From positions 41,955 to 105,954 of the forward strand of contig DATKPD010000012.1 in NCBI GenBank assembly GCA_035524315.1: a DNA stretch of 64,000 bases. The letters are read 5' to 3'. A model generated the notes under the pieces. That model saw only the letters and a program-made list of their open reading frames with translations, was not told where the DNA came from and did not search any database. Positions within the stretch are counted from its first letter, which is position 1. Each line of letters begins with the position of its first letter. Of this stretch, positions 34,218 to 42,567 are shown in pieces. This stretch comes from BOG-938 sp035524315 (GTDB lineage: Bacteria; Pseudomonadota; Alphaproteobacteria; Caulobacterales; Caulobacteraceae). Both the position numbers and the translations under genes were made by a program.

Positions 34218-36308
34218 TCAGGCGGCCGTTTCGGCGACTTGCTGCGTGCGCGCGTGCATCCAGCGCCGCAGGACGGCGTACAGCACGTCCAGCTGCACGG
34301 GTTTGGGGACGTGATCGACCATGCCGGACTTGAGGCAGAGGGCGATGTTCTGCGGCATCACGTCTGCGCTGAGCGCGATGATCGGCGTGGATCCCCGGCC
34401 GGCCGGCAGCTGGCGAATGAGCCGCGTGGCGGTCAGACCGTCCATCCCCGGCATGTGCACGTCCATTAGTATGGCGTCGTAGCCGCCCCGCCCGGCCGCC
34501 TCGACCGCCGCCTCGCCGCTGGCGGCCAAGTCGACCTGACAGCCCAACATCTCCAGCAGGGCTTGGCCGAGCTGGCGGTTGACCGGGTGGTCATCGACCA
34601 GCAGCACCTTTCCGTCCAGCGGACGGCGCTCGGCCACCGCGTCGGCCCGCTCCTCGTTGTCGGCCTCTCCGCCGTGCTCCAGCGGAATCTCGAACCAAAA
34701 CACGGCCCCCTCGCCAAGGGCGCTCTGCACCCCGATGCGGCCGTCCATCCGCTCGACGAGCCCTTTGCATATGGCCAATCCCAGGCCTGTTCCGCCGTAT
34801 TGGCGGCTGACCGAGCTGTCAGCCTGCGAAAAGCGGGTGAACAGCTTCGGCGTGACCAGCGGATCGACGCCTATTCCCGTGTCCCTGACTTCGAAGCGGG
34901 CGGTGACGACGCCCTCATCGGCGTTGCTCACGCCGAGGACCAACTCGACGCCGCCGTGCTCGGTGAACTTAACGGCGTTGTTGAGCAGGTTGAGCAGAAT
35001 CTGGCGCAGGCGCAGGGGGTCGGCGCGGTAGAACCCGTCGCAGCCCGGCTGAGGCCGGAAGCCGAGCGTGAGCCCCTTTTCGGTCGCGGTCGGGGCGACG
35101 ATCTCGATCACCTCGGCGCAGAGGTCCTGCACGCTGATGCGGTCGAGGTCCAATTCGACCTGGCCGGCCTCGACCTTGGAGAAATCCAATATGTCGTTGA
35201 GCAGGGCCAGCAGCGATTCGCCGGCCTTGGACACCATCTCGACCCGACTGCGCGCCAGCTCCGAAAGGGTCGCATCGCGTTTTAGCAGGGCGGTGAAGCC
35301 CAGGATGCTGTTCATCGGGGTGCGGACTTCGTGGCTCATGGTGGCCAGGAATTCGGTCTTGGCCCGACTGGCGGCCAGGGCTCGGCGGCGGGCGGCACGC
35401 GCCAGGGCGGCGCGCTGGGCCAGAAGGTCGGCCAGGCGCACCTGATGCGCCAGGATGAAGCTGACCAGGATCACACCAAACTCGAGCGACATCACCGTCG
35501 CCTGAAAGAGCGTGACCCGCTGGGTGTAGGTCCACTCGGGGTGCAGCGAGAAGGGTCCCGCGCCCGACAGGACCAGGGGCAAGCCCAGCAGAGCGACGGT
35601 AAGCACCGAGAGCGCAGCGCCGCGCGGTCCCAGCCGCAAGGCGGCGAACAGAAGAGTCGGGCAGATGACCATGGCGGTCGGGCCCGAGTGGCGGAACATG
35701 AGAAAGGCGATCAGGGCCACGCCAGCCAGGATCAGGCCTGTTTCCCGCCATGATCGGCTCAGAGCGGGCGACGGCGGCTGGACAGCCAACAGCATGGCGG
35801 GCAGCACCACGCCCATGCCGAGCGTATGGGCCCAGGCGCTTTTGTGCGCGCCGACGGGGGCGTGCTGATCGACGAGCAGCATCATGACGGTGAAGGCCAC
35901 GCCGGCGGCGAGACACGGCGCCAGCACCGCCAGCACCTGGAGCCGCAAGAATCCCCCCGGCGAACGCAGCAGGCCTCGCGCGCCAAGCGCGCGCGGGATC
36001 ATAGCGCAGGCGCCCAGGCTCTCGATGGCGTCGCACAGGGTATGGGCCAGGGCGAGCTTCGGCTCCTCGCCGAAATAGAGCAGCATCGCGAATTGCACCG
36101 CCGAGGCGCCGGCGGCCAAGCCGAAACGCGCCCGCGGCGGCGCGTAATAGAGGGCGGCCGCCAGGAATCCGCTAGCGACCCAGAAACCGGGGAAGACTTG
36201 GTGGTAGCCCTTCAAGCACCAGCCGGCGACGAACCAGACGCCAATCAGGAACACCGCCAACAACAAACCCACGACAACCGCCTGTCTGGGCGGCTTGTTC
36301 GGCTTCAT
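34218..36308 (-). CDS. Orphan membrane hybrid histidine kinase with MASE1-like sensor region
   Basis: 696 aa. Residues 1-290 form about eight hydrophobic helices resembling MASE1 (FPGFWVASGFLAAALYYAPP; HTLCDAIESLGACAMIPRAL). Then HisKA (FLATMSHEVRTPMNSILGF), HATPase (NLLNNAVKFTEHGGVEL, TGIGVDPLV, GGTGLGLAICKGLVERMDG) and a C-terminal receiver (KVLLVDDHPVNRQL; AILMDVHMPGMDGLTA; VPKPVQLDVL). No periplasmic domain or cognate regulator is adjacent, so input is probably membrane-borne. ATG 36308 was taken over GTG 36314. It is divergent from a metallo-hydrolase gene across 53 bp that hold an inverted repeat. Confidence 0.92.
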   Translation of the reverse strand: MKPNKPPRQAVVVGLLLAVFLIGVWFVAGWCLKGYHQVFPGFWVASGFLAAALYYAPPRARFGLAAGASAVQFAMLLYFGEEPKLALAHTLCDAIESLGACAMIPRALGARGLLRSPGGFLRLQVLAVLAPCLAAGVAFTVMMLLVDQHAPVGAHKSAWAHTLGMGVVLPAMLLAVQPPSPALSRSWRETGLILAGVALIAFLMFRHSGPTAMVICPTLLFAALRLGPRGAALSVLTVALLGLPLVLSGAGPFSLHPEWTYTQRVTLFQATVMSLEFGVILVSFILAHQVRLADLLAQRAALARAARRRALAASRAKTEFLATMSHEVRTPMNSILGFTALLKRDATLSELARSRVEMVSKAGESLLALLNDILDFSKVEAGQVELDLDRISVQDLCAEVIEIVAPTATEKGLTLGFRPQPGCDGFYRADPLRLRQILLNLLNNAVKFTEHGGVELVLGVSNADEGVVTARFEVRDTGIGVDPLVTPKLFTRFSQADSSVSRQYGGTGLGLAICKGLVERMDGRIGVQSALGEGAVFWFEIPLEHGGEADNEERADAVAERRPLDGKVLLVDDHPVNRQLGQALLEMLGCQVDLAASGEAAVEAAGRGGYDAILMDVHMPGMDGLTATRLIRQLPAGRGSTPIIALSADVMPQNIALCLKSGMVDHVPKPVQLDVLYAVLRRWMHARTQQVAETAA

Positions 36309-36337
36309 TCGCACGCTTTAAGCCCCTATGTAGGAGA

Positions 36338-36349
36338 GGGATTTATCCC
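36338..36349. promoter_or_regulatory. Palindrome GGGATTTATCCC in a divergent intergenic region
   Basis: GGGAT-TT-ATCCC is a perfect 5-bp inverted repeat between the divergent hybrid kinase (start 36308) and metallo-hydrolase (start 36362). It is flanked by TTAAGC (36318-36323) and its reverse complement GCTTAA (36350-36355). Position suits an operator acting on both genes; no binding protein is known. Confidence 0.35.
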
Positions 36350-36361
36350 GCTTAACCTTTA

Positions 36362-37096
36362 ATGCGGCGTTCACGAGGGCGCCGCGCCAGGATCAGAACG
36401 CCCTTGTCGACCCCCTCTGGACATCCCGACCCGGCGCTGATCTCGGCCTTTATTGTGCCGGTCACCGCGTTTCAGCAGAACTGCACGGTCGTGTGGTGCC
36501 GCAAGACCCGCAAGGCGGCGGTGATAGACCCGGGCGGCGAAGTCGATCGCCTGCTGGCCGCCATCGCCGAGCGCGATCTACACCTGGACAAGATCTGGAT
36601 CACCCACGGTCACGCCGATCACGCCGGGGGCGCCGAAGCGCTGCGCGAGGCCAGCGGCGCTCCGATCGAAGGCCCCCATCCGGACGACCAGTTCTGGATC
36701 GACCAGATTCCGGCCGCGGTCGAGGCCTGGGGCCTGACCGGCGCGCGCGCCTTCACGCCCGATCGCTGGCTGGGCGATGGCGACACGGTCCAGGTCGGCG
36801 AGGCGAAATTCGAGGTGCTGCACTGCCCCGGCCACACGCCAGGCCATGTGGTGTTCTTCCAGAGCCAGTCACGCTTCGCCCAGGTCGGCGACGTGCTGTT
36901 CAAAGGCTCGATCGGGCGCACAGATTTTCCGCGCGGCGACCATGGCCAGCTACTCGGAGCCATTACCGGGAAGCTGTGGCCGCTGGGCGCGGACGTGCAG
37001 TTCGTCCCCGGCCACGGGCCACCCTCGACCTTCGGCGCCGAACGGTCGTCAAACCCCTATGTTTCGGATCGGGTGCTTGGGCTGCGCAGTTGCTGA
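36362..37096 (+). CDS. Metallo-beta-lactamase-fold hydrolase, glyoxalase II-like
   Basis: 244 aa. The binuclear metal motif ITHGHADHAGGAEAL (HxHxDH) and later His/Asp ligands (CPGHTPGHVVFF, VGDVLFKGSIGRTDF, FVPGHGPPS) define the GloB/YcbL-like branch; FIVPVTAFQQNCTVVW is the conserved first strand. It likely hydrolyses a thioester or similar substrate such as S-lactoylglutathione; the exact substrate is not readable. The first 28 residues are not conserved-looking and ATG 36362 has no ribosome-binding site, so the true start may be later (TTG 36404). Confidence 0.88.
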   Translation: MRRSRGRRARIRTPLSTPSGHPDPALISAFIVPVTAFQQNCTVVWCRKTRKAAVIDPGGEVDRLLAAIAERDLHLDKIWITHGHADHAGGAEALREASGAPIEGPHPDDQFWIDQIPAAVEAWGLTGARAFTPDRWLGDGDTVQVGEAKFEVLHCPGHTPGHVVFFQSQSRFAQVGDVLFKGSIGRTDFPRGDHGQLLGAITGKLWPLGADVQFVPGHGPPSTFGAERSSNPYVSDRVLGLRSC

Positions 37097-37199
37097 GCGG
37101 GCCAAACCGCTGGGCCAGATTGCCGCAGCCCTACGATTCTGATCTGCCGTGTTGCAAATTAGAAATCTGCAAGCGACGCTCATTTGAAACATACGTCGA

Positions 37200-37937
37200 A
37201 TGGACGCTGAATTGAGCCGTAACGCCCCGCCCGGCGCGAAGATTTTGATGGTCGATGATGATCCGGGCATCCGCGACGTCGTGTCGGAATTTCTGACGCG
37301 TCACGGCTATACCGTGGAAACCGCCGCCGACGCCGCCGGCATGGAGCAGGCGCTGGACAAGGGCAGTATCGATCTGATGGTGCTCGACGTCATGCTGCCG
37401 GGCGAGGACGGACTGTCGATCTGCCGGCGTATGGCCGGAGACGGCCCCGCGATCATCATGCTCAGCGCCATGGGCGAGGATACCGACCGCATCGTCGGCC
37501 TGGAGATCGGCGCGGACGACTACTTACCCAAGCCCTGCAACCCCCGCGAACTTCTGGCCCGGATCCGCGCCGTGCTGCGCCGTCGCCAGGACGCGCGCCC
37601 GGTCGAGGAACGCCAGGGCAGCGCATTGGAGTTCGTCGGCTGGCGCCTTGACCTGGTCAGGCGCGAATTGCGCACGCCTGACGGCGTGGTGATCAATCTG
37701 TCGAGCGGGGAATTCTCGCTTCTGCGCGCCCTGGTCGAGCGGCCCCAGCGGGTGCTGACGCGCGACCAGCTGCTGGATTTCGCCCGCGGCCCCGACACCG
37801 AAGCCTATGACCGGGCGATAGACGTGCAGATTAGCCGCCTGCGCAAGAAGCTGGACGACGGCGTCGGCGGCCAGGACCTGATCCGCACGATCCGCAATGA
37901 AGGCTATATGTTCAAGGCCAAGGTCACGCGCACATGA
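37200..37937 (+). CDS. OmpR-family response regulator
   Basis: 245 aa. Receiver: ILMVDDDPGIRDVVSEFL, phosphoacceptor Asp in LMVLDVMLPGEDGL, switch Ser in IIMLSAMGE, Lys in DYLPKPCNPRELL. The winged-helix output domain ends with YDRAIDVQISRLRKKLDDGV and IRTIRNEGYMF. It is an OmpR/PhoB-class transcription factor paired with the kinase that overlaps its stop by 4 bp. An inverted repeat TTGCA-N11-TGCAA at 37152-37172 lies 28 bp upstream of the start and could be an autoregulatory site. Confidence 0.95.
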   Translation: MDAELSRNAPPGAKILMVDDDPGIRDVVSEFLTRHGYTVETAADAAGMEQALDKGSIDLMVLDVMLPGEDGLSICRRMAGDGPAIIMLSAMGEDTDRIVGLEIGADDYLPKPCNPRELLARIRAVLRRRQDARPVEERQGSALEFVGWRLDLVRRELRTPDGVVINLSSGEFSLLRALVERPQRVLTRDQLLDFARGPDTEAYDRAIDVQISRLRKKLDDGVGGQDLIRTIRNEGYMFKAKVTRT

Positions 37938-39292
37938 GGCTGCCGAGCCGGATCACAAGCACGCTGTTCGCCCAGGTTCTGGGCCTGACGTTGGTGGTCC
38001 TGTGTCTGGCGGAGGCCATCAACACCCTGATCGTGTTCAACCTGCCCCCGCCGACCCCGGTGTTTTACACCCAGACCGAGATCGAGCAGGCGCTGCGGCG
38101 CGAGCCGGCCACGTCGCGCACCGCCGATCAGCTGATCGTGCGTCAGATCTCCGCGGCCCAGGCCCGGCCCGACGAACACCCCGGCCAGGTGCGTTTCCGC
38201 GAAAGCGTGGCGCGCGACATGGCCATATCGCCCGACGCCCTGGTCATCACCAGTTCAAGCGCCGACCGCTACACGGTGCGCGAACTGCACGAAGCGATGC
38301 GCGCCGCGGGCCATCCCCAGGGCGGACCCGGCCAGCCGCACCAGGAAGGCTTCCTGATCGCGCCGTTCAAGCTCGACATGCGCCGGGCCGACGGCCAGTG
38401 GATCGAGGTCACCCCGCCCCGCCACGAATTCCTGGAGCCTTGGCAGCAGCATATCCTGATCTGGTTCGGCCTGAGCTTTCTGGCCGTGGTTCCGTTCAGC
38501 TACCTGTTCGCGCGGCGCCTCGCGGCGCCAATCACCTGGTTCGCCGCCGCCGCCGATCGGCTGGGCCGTGATCCGCGCGCCCCGCCCCTGTCCCTGCCCA
38601 AGCGCGGCGGCGCGGAAATCCGTCTGGCGACCCACGCCTTCAACGACATGCAGGAGCGGCTGCGGCGCTACGTCGAGGACCGCACCTCGATGATCGGGGC
38701 CATTGCCCACGACCTGCGCACGCCCCTCACCCGTCTGCGCTTTCGCGTCGAGTCCGCGCCCGAGGATTTGCGCGAGAAAATGACCGCAGACATGGACCAG
38801 ATGGAAGCGATGATCGCCGCGACCCTGGCCTTCGTGCGCGATACAGCAACCGAACCCAAACGCACCAAGCTCGAGCTGTCCTCATTGCTCGAGAGCGTCA
38901 CCGACGACATGGCCGAAACGGGAGCCAATGTTCGGTTGGAAGACTCCGAGCGCGTGGTGATCAACGCCGACTCCCTCGCCCTGCGGCGCCTGTTCTCAAA
39001 CCTGCTCGAAAATGCGGTGAAGTTCGGCGGCGCTGCGCGCGCGCGCTTGTTCATCGAGAATCAGGCCGCCGTGGTCGAGGTGCAGGACGACGGACCAGGC
39101 GTGCCCGAGAGCGAGCTGGAGCGGGTGTTCGCGCCTTTCTATCGGCGCGAGCCGTCGCGCAACCGCAAGACGGGGGGCATCGGCCTGGGCCTGTCGGTCG
39201 CCCGCTCGATCGCGCGCAGCCATGGCGGCGAGCTGGTGCTGGTCAATCGGCCCGGCGGCGGCCTGACCGCCCGCGCCACTTTGCCCGTCTGA
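37934..39292 (+). CDS. EnvZ-type sensor histidine kinase
   Basis: 452 aa. Two membrane helices (about residues 8-32 and 174-190) bracket a periplasmic domain of about 135 residues rich in charged residues. HAMP follows (RRLAAPITWFAAAADRLGRD), then HisKA with MIGAIAHDLRTPLTRLRFR (phospho-His, with Thr at the phosphatase position), and HATPase (NLLENAVKFGG; VQDDGPGVPESELERVF; GGIGLGLSVARSIARSHGG). The pair resembles the OmpR/EnvZ-type system of alphaproteobacteria; the signal is unknown. ATGA overlap with the regulator. Confidence 0.94.
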   Translation: MRLPSRITSTLFAQVLGLTLVVLCLAEAINTLIVFNLPPPTPVFYTQTEIEQALRREPATSRTADQLIVRQISAAQARPDEHPGQVRFRESVARDMAISPDALVITSSSADRYTVRELHEAMRAAGHPQGGPGQPHQEGFLIAPFKLDMRRADGQWIEVTPPRHEFLEPWQQHILIWFGLSFLAVVPFSYLFARRLAAPITWFAAAADRLGRDPRAPPLSLPKRGGAEIRLATHAFNDMQERLRRYVEDRTSMIGAIAHDLRTPLTRLRFRVESAPEDLREKMTADMDQMEAMIAATLAFVRDTATEPKRTKLELSSLLESVTDDMAETGANVRLEDSERVVINADSLALRRLFSNLLENAVKFGGAARARLFIENQAAVVEVQDDGPGVPESELERVFAPFYRREPSRNRKTGGIGLGLSVARSIARSHGGELVLVNRPGGGLTARATLPV

Positions 39293-39468
39293 ACGTCAGC
39301 GCCGCCCCTCCTTGACTGAAATGCCCGATCGCGTGATCAGATAACGTGTTCGGCAGGCGCCTGCTGGGCGAGCCGCGACACAATTCGGGCATAAACAAGC
39401 TTTCATGCGACAGACCGTCCCGCGCTCATTATGTTGAGATGTAAGCTTGGCGTGCAGGGAGCTTAGGC

Positions 39469-39861
39469 ATGGGCGTTGACACGCCAGGCGCCAGGAGGAT
39501 GCTTCTGGTCGAAGATGAAGCGCTCGTGGCCATGGTCACCGAGGAAAGCCTGCGGTCGCTCGGCTTCGATCCCATCGTCGCGACCACCGCCAGTGAAGCG
39601 CTCGACGCGGTAGTCCGTGACGGACCGCTGATGTTCGCCATGGTCGATGTCGGCCTTCCAGATATGCGGGGCGACGCCCTGGCCCGCCGCCTTCGCGACT
39701 GCGCGCCTTCCATGCCGATCGTCCTGGCCAGCGGCTATGACAGCCATGAACTGCAGCGCGGCTTCGCTGGCGACGACCGCTTGCGCGTGCTGACCAAGCC
39801 CTATTCCGAACATCAACTGCGCGCGACGCTGATCGAACTGGCGCTGACGCCGGCCGCTTGA
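39469..39861 (+). CDS. Single-domain response regulator (CheY-like)
   Basis: 130 aa, receiver only. MLLVEDEALVAMVTEESLRS supplies the acidic pair, MFAMVDVGLPDMRGDAL the phosphoacceptor Asp, IVLASGYDSHELQRGF the switch Ser, and RVLTKPYSEHQLR the Lys. The ASGY and TKPY segments resemble the alphaproteobacterial single-domain regulators that relay phosphate to other kinases or anti-sigma partners. No output domain or cognate kinase is adjacent; the downstream neighbour is a KGG stress protein. Confidence 0.9.
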   Translation: MGVDTPGARRMLLVEDEALVAMVTEESLRSLGFDPIVATTASEALDAVVRDGPLMFAMVDVGLPDMRGDALARRLRDCAPSMPIVLASGYDSHELQRGFAGDDRLRVLTKPYSEHQLRATLIELALTPAA

Positions 39862-39941
39862 CGCCGGCCGCCTTGGAGCCTGTGGCGCCGCCGGTACCCG
39901 GACCCGCACCGCGATCCGATAGCAAACTTTGCGTTATCGCG

Positions 39942-39966
39942 AGAACCGTACGCCGGGTCAGGAGTT
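39942..39966 (+). promoter_or_regulatory. Possible EcfG/SigT-type promoter ahead of the KGG gene
   Basis: AGAAC at 39942-39946 and AGTT at 39963-39966, separated by 16 bp, resemble the general-stress sigma factor consensus GGAAC-N16/17-CGTT of alphaproteobacteria with one mismatch in each box. The position, about 75 bp before a small stress protein that often belongs to this regulon, is suggestive; the match is weak. Confidence 0.3.
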
Positions 39967-40040
39967 TAAAGCCAAGAACGATGCTTCATCGCCGGCAGCC
40001 GCGGGCGATCTAACGTCCGCATCCGCTTGAGGAGTCAGAC

Positions 40041-40268
40041 ATGCCCGCACCGCATACTTCAAAGACGCCGGCCCGCCGTGGCTTCGCCGCCATGGACAAG
40101 GAGCGGCAGCGAGAAATCGCGCGCAAGGGCGGCGCCAGCGTGCCCGACGAAAAGCGCAGCTTCTCGCAGGATCGCGATCTGGCCGCGGCGGCCGGACGCA
40201 AGGGCGGCGAGGCCTCGCACGGCGGCGGGCGCACCCGCAACCCCGCCGACAGCGATCGCGCCATCTGA
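40041..40268 (+). CDS. KGG-repeat general stress protein
   Basis: 75 aa. Two KGG motifs (REIARKGGASVPDEKRSFS and AAAAGRKGGEASHGG) mark the stress-induced KGG (con-10-like) family of small hydrophilic proteins that build up in starvation or osmotic stress. FAAMDKERQREIARKGG matches the usual first repeat. Strong GAGGAG ribosome-binding site before ATG 40041. A stem-loop with T-tract follows its stop. Confidence 0.9.
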   Translation: MPAPHTSKTPARRGFAAMDKERQREIARKGGASVPDEKRSFSQDRDLAAAAGRKGGEASHGGGRTRNPADSDRAI

Positions 40269-40271
40269 CCG

Positions 40272-40290
40272 CGGACTGAGAAGTCCGTTT
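40272..40290 (+). terminator. Intrinsic terminator of the KGG gene
   Basis: CGGACT-GAGA-AGTCCG forms a perfect 6-bp stem with a tetraloop followed by TTT, four bases after the KGG stop codon. Confidence 0.5.
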
Positions 40291-40294
40291 GAAG

Positions 40295-40328
40295 CGGTCG
40301 CTCGCCTCGAAAGGTCGAGCGACCGTTT
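40295..40328. terminator. Bidirectional stem-loop between convergent genes
   Basis: CGGTCGCTCG and CGAGCGACCG form a perfect 10-bp stem around an 11-base loop, followed by TTT on the plus strand. It ends next to the stop codon of the minus-strand TPM gene, so it can stop transcription arriving from both sides. Confidence 0.55.
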
Positions 40329-40998
40329 ACACTTCCATCACGCCGTCGGCGAGATGGTGAGGCGCGCCGGAAGCCGGAAAATGTTCGGCTAGCACCGCAC
40401 CGCAGAGCTCCACCGCGGCGATGAAACCGGATGCCGGAGCGCCTCTGCGCACGCCGTCCTGCACGGCGGTCACGGCCTTGGCCCAGGCCTCGTCACCCAC
40501 CTTGGCGTGGATCGCCTCGTCGCCGACCACAGCCACGATCCTGTCTTCCAGCGAGGCGAACACCACCACCGCCGCACCAACGTCCGCGCCCAGAAGGCGC
40601 GCGGCGCGCAGTTGGGCCAGCGCGGCCTGGCGAACGCGTCGATGCTTGAGCACGCCGGGAGTCAAGGCCAGCTTGAGCGGCCCGACGGCGGCGATCAGCA
40701 CGGCCACCACGACAAAGATCGCCATCTGCGCCAGGGCGTAGCCGCCCAAGGCCATGCGCACCGCACCCTCTGTTCCCACCAGAGCGCTGTCCCACGCTGA
40801 ACCGCCGATGGGCGCGCGCAGCCCGGATGCCACCGCGACCGGCGGCAGCACCAGCGCGGCGATCGCCGCCCAGGCCAGCGGCGTCTCGCGATAGTTCGAG
40901 ACCTTGTGCGCCAGAACGCACAGGATTTCGCCCGAGGTTCTGGCCTCAGCCCGGCCCACGGCCTGAGCGATCGCGTCATGGTCGGTCTTGCTCAGCAT
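40327..40998 (-). CDS. TPM-domain membrane protein
   Basis: 223 aa. Begins with SKTDHDAIAQAVGRAEARTS and GEILCVLAHKVSNYRET, the start of a TPM domain, then two or three membrane helices (PLAWAAIAALVLPPVAVAS; ALAQMAIFVVVAVLIAAVG), then a soluble part with AALAQLRAARLLGADVGAAV and VVFASLEDRIVAVVGDEAIH, typical of the second TPM-family gene found after YgcG-like proteins. Its start overlaps the stop of the preceding TPM gene (TGATG). Role in this lemA operon is unknown. Confidence 0.85.
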   Translation of the reverse strand: MLSKTDHDAIAQAVGRAEARTSGEILCVLAHKVSNYRETPLAWAAIAALVLPPVAVASGLRAPIGGSAWDSALVGTEGAVRMALGGYALAQMAIFVVVAVLIAAVGPLKLALTPGVLKHRRVRQAALAQLRAARLLGADVGAAVVVFASLEDRIVAVVGDEAIHAKVGDEAWAKAVTAVQDGVRRGAPASGFIAAVELCGAVLAEHFPASGAPHHLADGVMEV

Positions 40999-41825
40999 CA
41001 CCAGTTCCCCGACGATCCGCCGCCGCCGAACGATCCGCCGCCGCCTCCGGAAAAGCCGCCGCCGCCACCGCCGAAGCCCCCGCCGCCGAAGTCGTCGTTG
41101 CGGTAACGCCCGCCCCCGCCGCCGAGGCCCCCAAGGAACAGCAACGGAAAGATCCAGCCCAACCCGCCCCGTCCGCCGCCGCCCAGGACCGAGCCGACCG
41201 CCCAGAACAGGATGAACCCGACCACCAGCACCGCCAGCGGACTGGACCCGATGCGGGCCGAGGCCGACGGCGCCTGGGCGACGGCGCGCGCCTGGGCCGC
41301 CTTGGCCTCAGCGGTGGAGGTGTCCAGGCTGAGTTGCTGGACCAAGGCCTGGGCGCCGTCCAGCACCCCGCCCTGGATGTCGCCCTGGCGGAACTTGGGG
41401 ATGACCGCTTCCTGAAGGATCTGGCTCGACAGGGCGTCGGTCAGGATCGGCTCCAGGCCGTAGCCCACTTCGATGCGCACCTGATGTTCATTGGGCGCCA
41501 CGATCAGCAGGGCGCCGTTGTCGAGCCCCTTCTGGCCCACGCCCCAGGCGCGCCCTAGCTGATAGCCGTAATCGGCGATGTCGTATCCCTGCAGCGAAGC
41601 CAGGGTGACCACCACCACCTGACGGCTGGTCTTGGCCTCCAGGGCGCCCAGTTCCTGGTCGAGCTGCGCCTGGGCGTCCGGCGACAGCACATGCGCCTGA
41701 TCGACCACCCGTCCGGTGAACGCCGGAAACGTCGGCGCGGCCCTGGCCGCCGCGCCGAGCGTCAACACTCCAAGCGCGAACGCCAGGCTCAGAATCAGAC
41801 CGGCGGCCTGGCGGGGGCTCCTCAT
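40998..41825 (-). CDS. TPM-domain protein, YgcG family, exported
   Basis: 275 aa. A signal peptide (RSPRQAAGLILSLAFA to ARAAP) precedes a TPM domain: FTGRVVDQAHVLSPDAQAQ, VVVVTLASLQGYDIADYGYQ, WGVGQKGLDNGALLIVAPNE, VRIEVGYGLEPILTD. One transmembrane helix (LAVLVVGFILFWAVGSVL) and a strikingly Gly-rich tail with repeated GGGGFGGGG and FSGGGG units, ending SSGNW, follow. TPM proteins have been linked to acid phosphatase activity and photosystem repair in plants. ATGA overlap with lemA. Confidence 0.92.
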   Translation of the reverse strand: MRSPRQAAGLILSLAFALGVLTLGAAARAAPTFPAFTGRVVDQAHVLSPDAQAQLDQELGALEAKTSRQVVVVTLASLQGYDIADYGYQLGRAWGVGQKGLDNGALLIVAPNEHQVRIEVGYGLEPILTDALSSQILQEAVIPKFRQGDIQGGVLDGAQALVQQLSLDTSTAEAKAAQARAVAQAPSASARIGSSPLAVLVVGFILFWAVGSVLGGGGRGGLGWIFPLLFLGGLGGGGGRYRNDDFGGGGFGGGGGGFSGGGGGSFGGGGSSGNW

Positions 41826-42481
41826 TTCGGCGGCGCCGAACCCGGCGCGACAGCCGGCGCGCCGCCGCCGGGGGGCGGAATGTTGAAATTGACCTGCGGC
41901 GCGCTCTGGGCCTGCTCGCTGGCCGAGAACAGACTCATGTCCTTGGCGTCGTGATACAGCGCGTCCACCCACAACACGCCGGGGAAGGTGTGGATCTCGG
42001 TGTTGTAGGACTGCACCGCACTATTGTAGTCGCGCCGGGCGATGGCGATGCGGTTCTCGGTGCCTTCCAACTGCGATTGAAGCGCCAGGAAGTTCTCGTT
42101 CGACTTCAGCTCTGGATAACGCTCGTTGACCACCATCAGGCGGCCGAGCACGCCCGACAGGTTGTTCTGGGCCTGCTCGTATTGCTTGAACGCGGCCGGA
42201 TTAGTGATGGTCGACGCATCGACCTGCACCGAGGTGGCCTTGGCGCGGGCGTTGGTCACGTCCACCAGCACCCCCCGCTCCTGCTGGGCGTAGCCCTGCA
42301 CGGTCTGCACCAGGTTGGGGATCAGGTCGGAGCGGCGCTGGTACTGGTTTTGCACCTCGGCCCACGCGGCCTTGGCCGCTTCCTGCTTGGTCGGGATCGT
42401 ATTGACGCCGCAGCCGCCCAGGACGAGCGGAATGGCGAGCGCGAGCCAGAGGGGCAAGCGGCGGGATTTGGCGAGACTCAC
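41822..42481 (-). CDS. lemA: LemA-family lipoprotein
   Basis: 219 aa. A lipoprotein signal (LAIPLVLGGCG, lipobox Cys) is followed by the LemA core: QEAAKAAWAEVQNQYQRRSD, LIPNLVQTVQGYAQQERGVL, NNLSGVLGRLMVVNERYPEL and NRIAIARRDYNSAVQSYNTE. A Pro/Gly-rich tail ends the protein. LemA proteins are usually encoded with TPM proteins, as here; their function is unsettled. GTG 42481 is the start, giving the basic N-terminus needed for the signal peptide. Confidence 0.94.
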   Translation of the reverse strand: MSLAKSRRLPLWLALAIPLVLGGCGVNTIPTKQEAAKAAWAEVQNQYQRRSDLIPNLVQTVQGYAQQERGVLVDVTNARAKATSVQVDASTITNPAAFKQYEQAQNNLSGVLGRLMVVNERYPELKSNENFLALQSQLEGTENRIAIARRDYNSAVQSYNTEIHTFPGVLWVDALYHDAKDMSLFSASEQAQSAPQVNFNIPPPGGGAPAVAPGSAPPK

Positions 42482-42567
42482 GGTGGTTTCCTTGCCTTGA
42501 GCGGGCTCAAGCGTAGCAGAGCCCCGACGGCGCAGATATGGCCCTGTCGGTTCGTGGGGCAAGCCCC

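Noticed and set aside
39353..39364. Palindrome GCAGGCGCCTGC between the kinase and the lone receiver
   Set aside because: GC-only palindromes of this size are common in such GC-rich DNA and it is not paired with other promoter signals.
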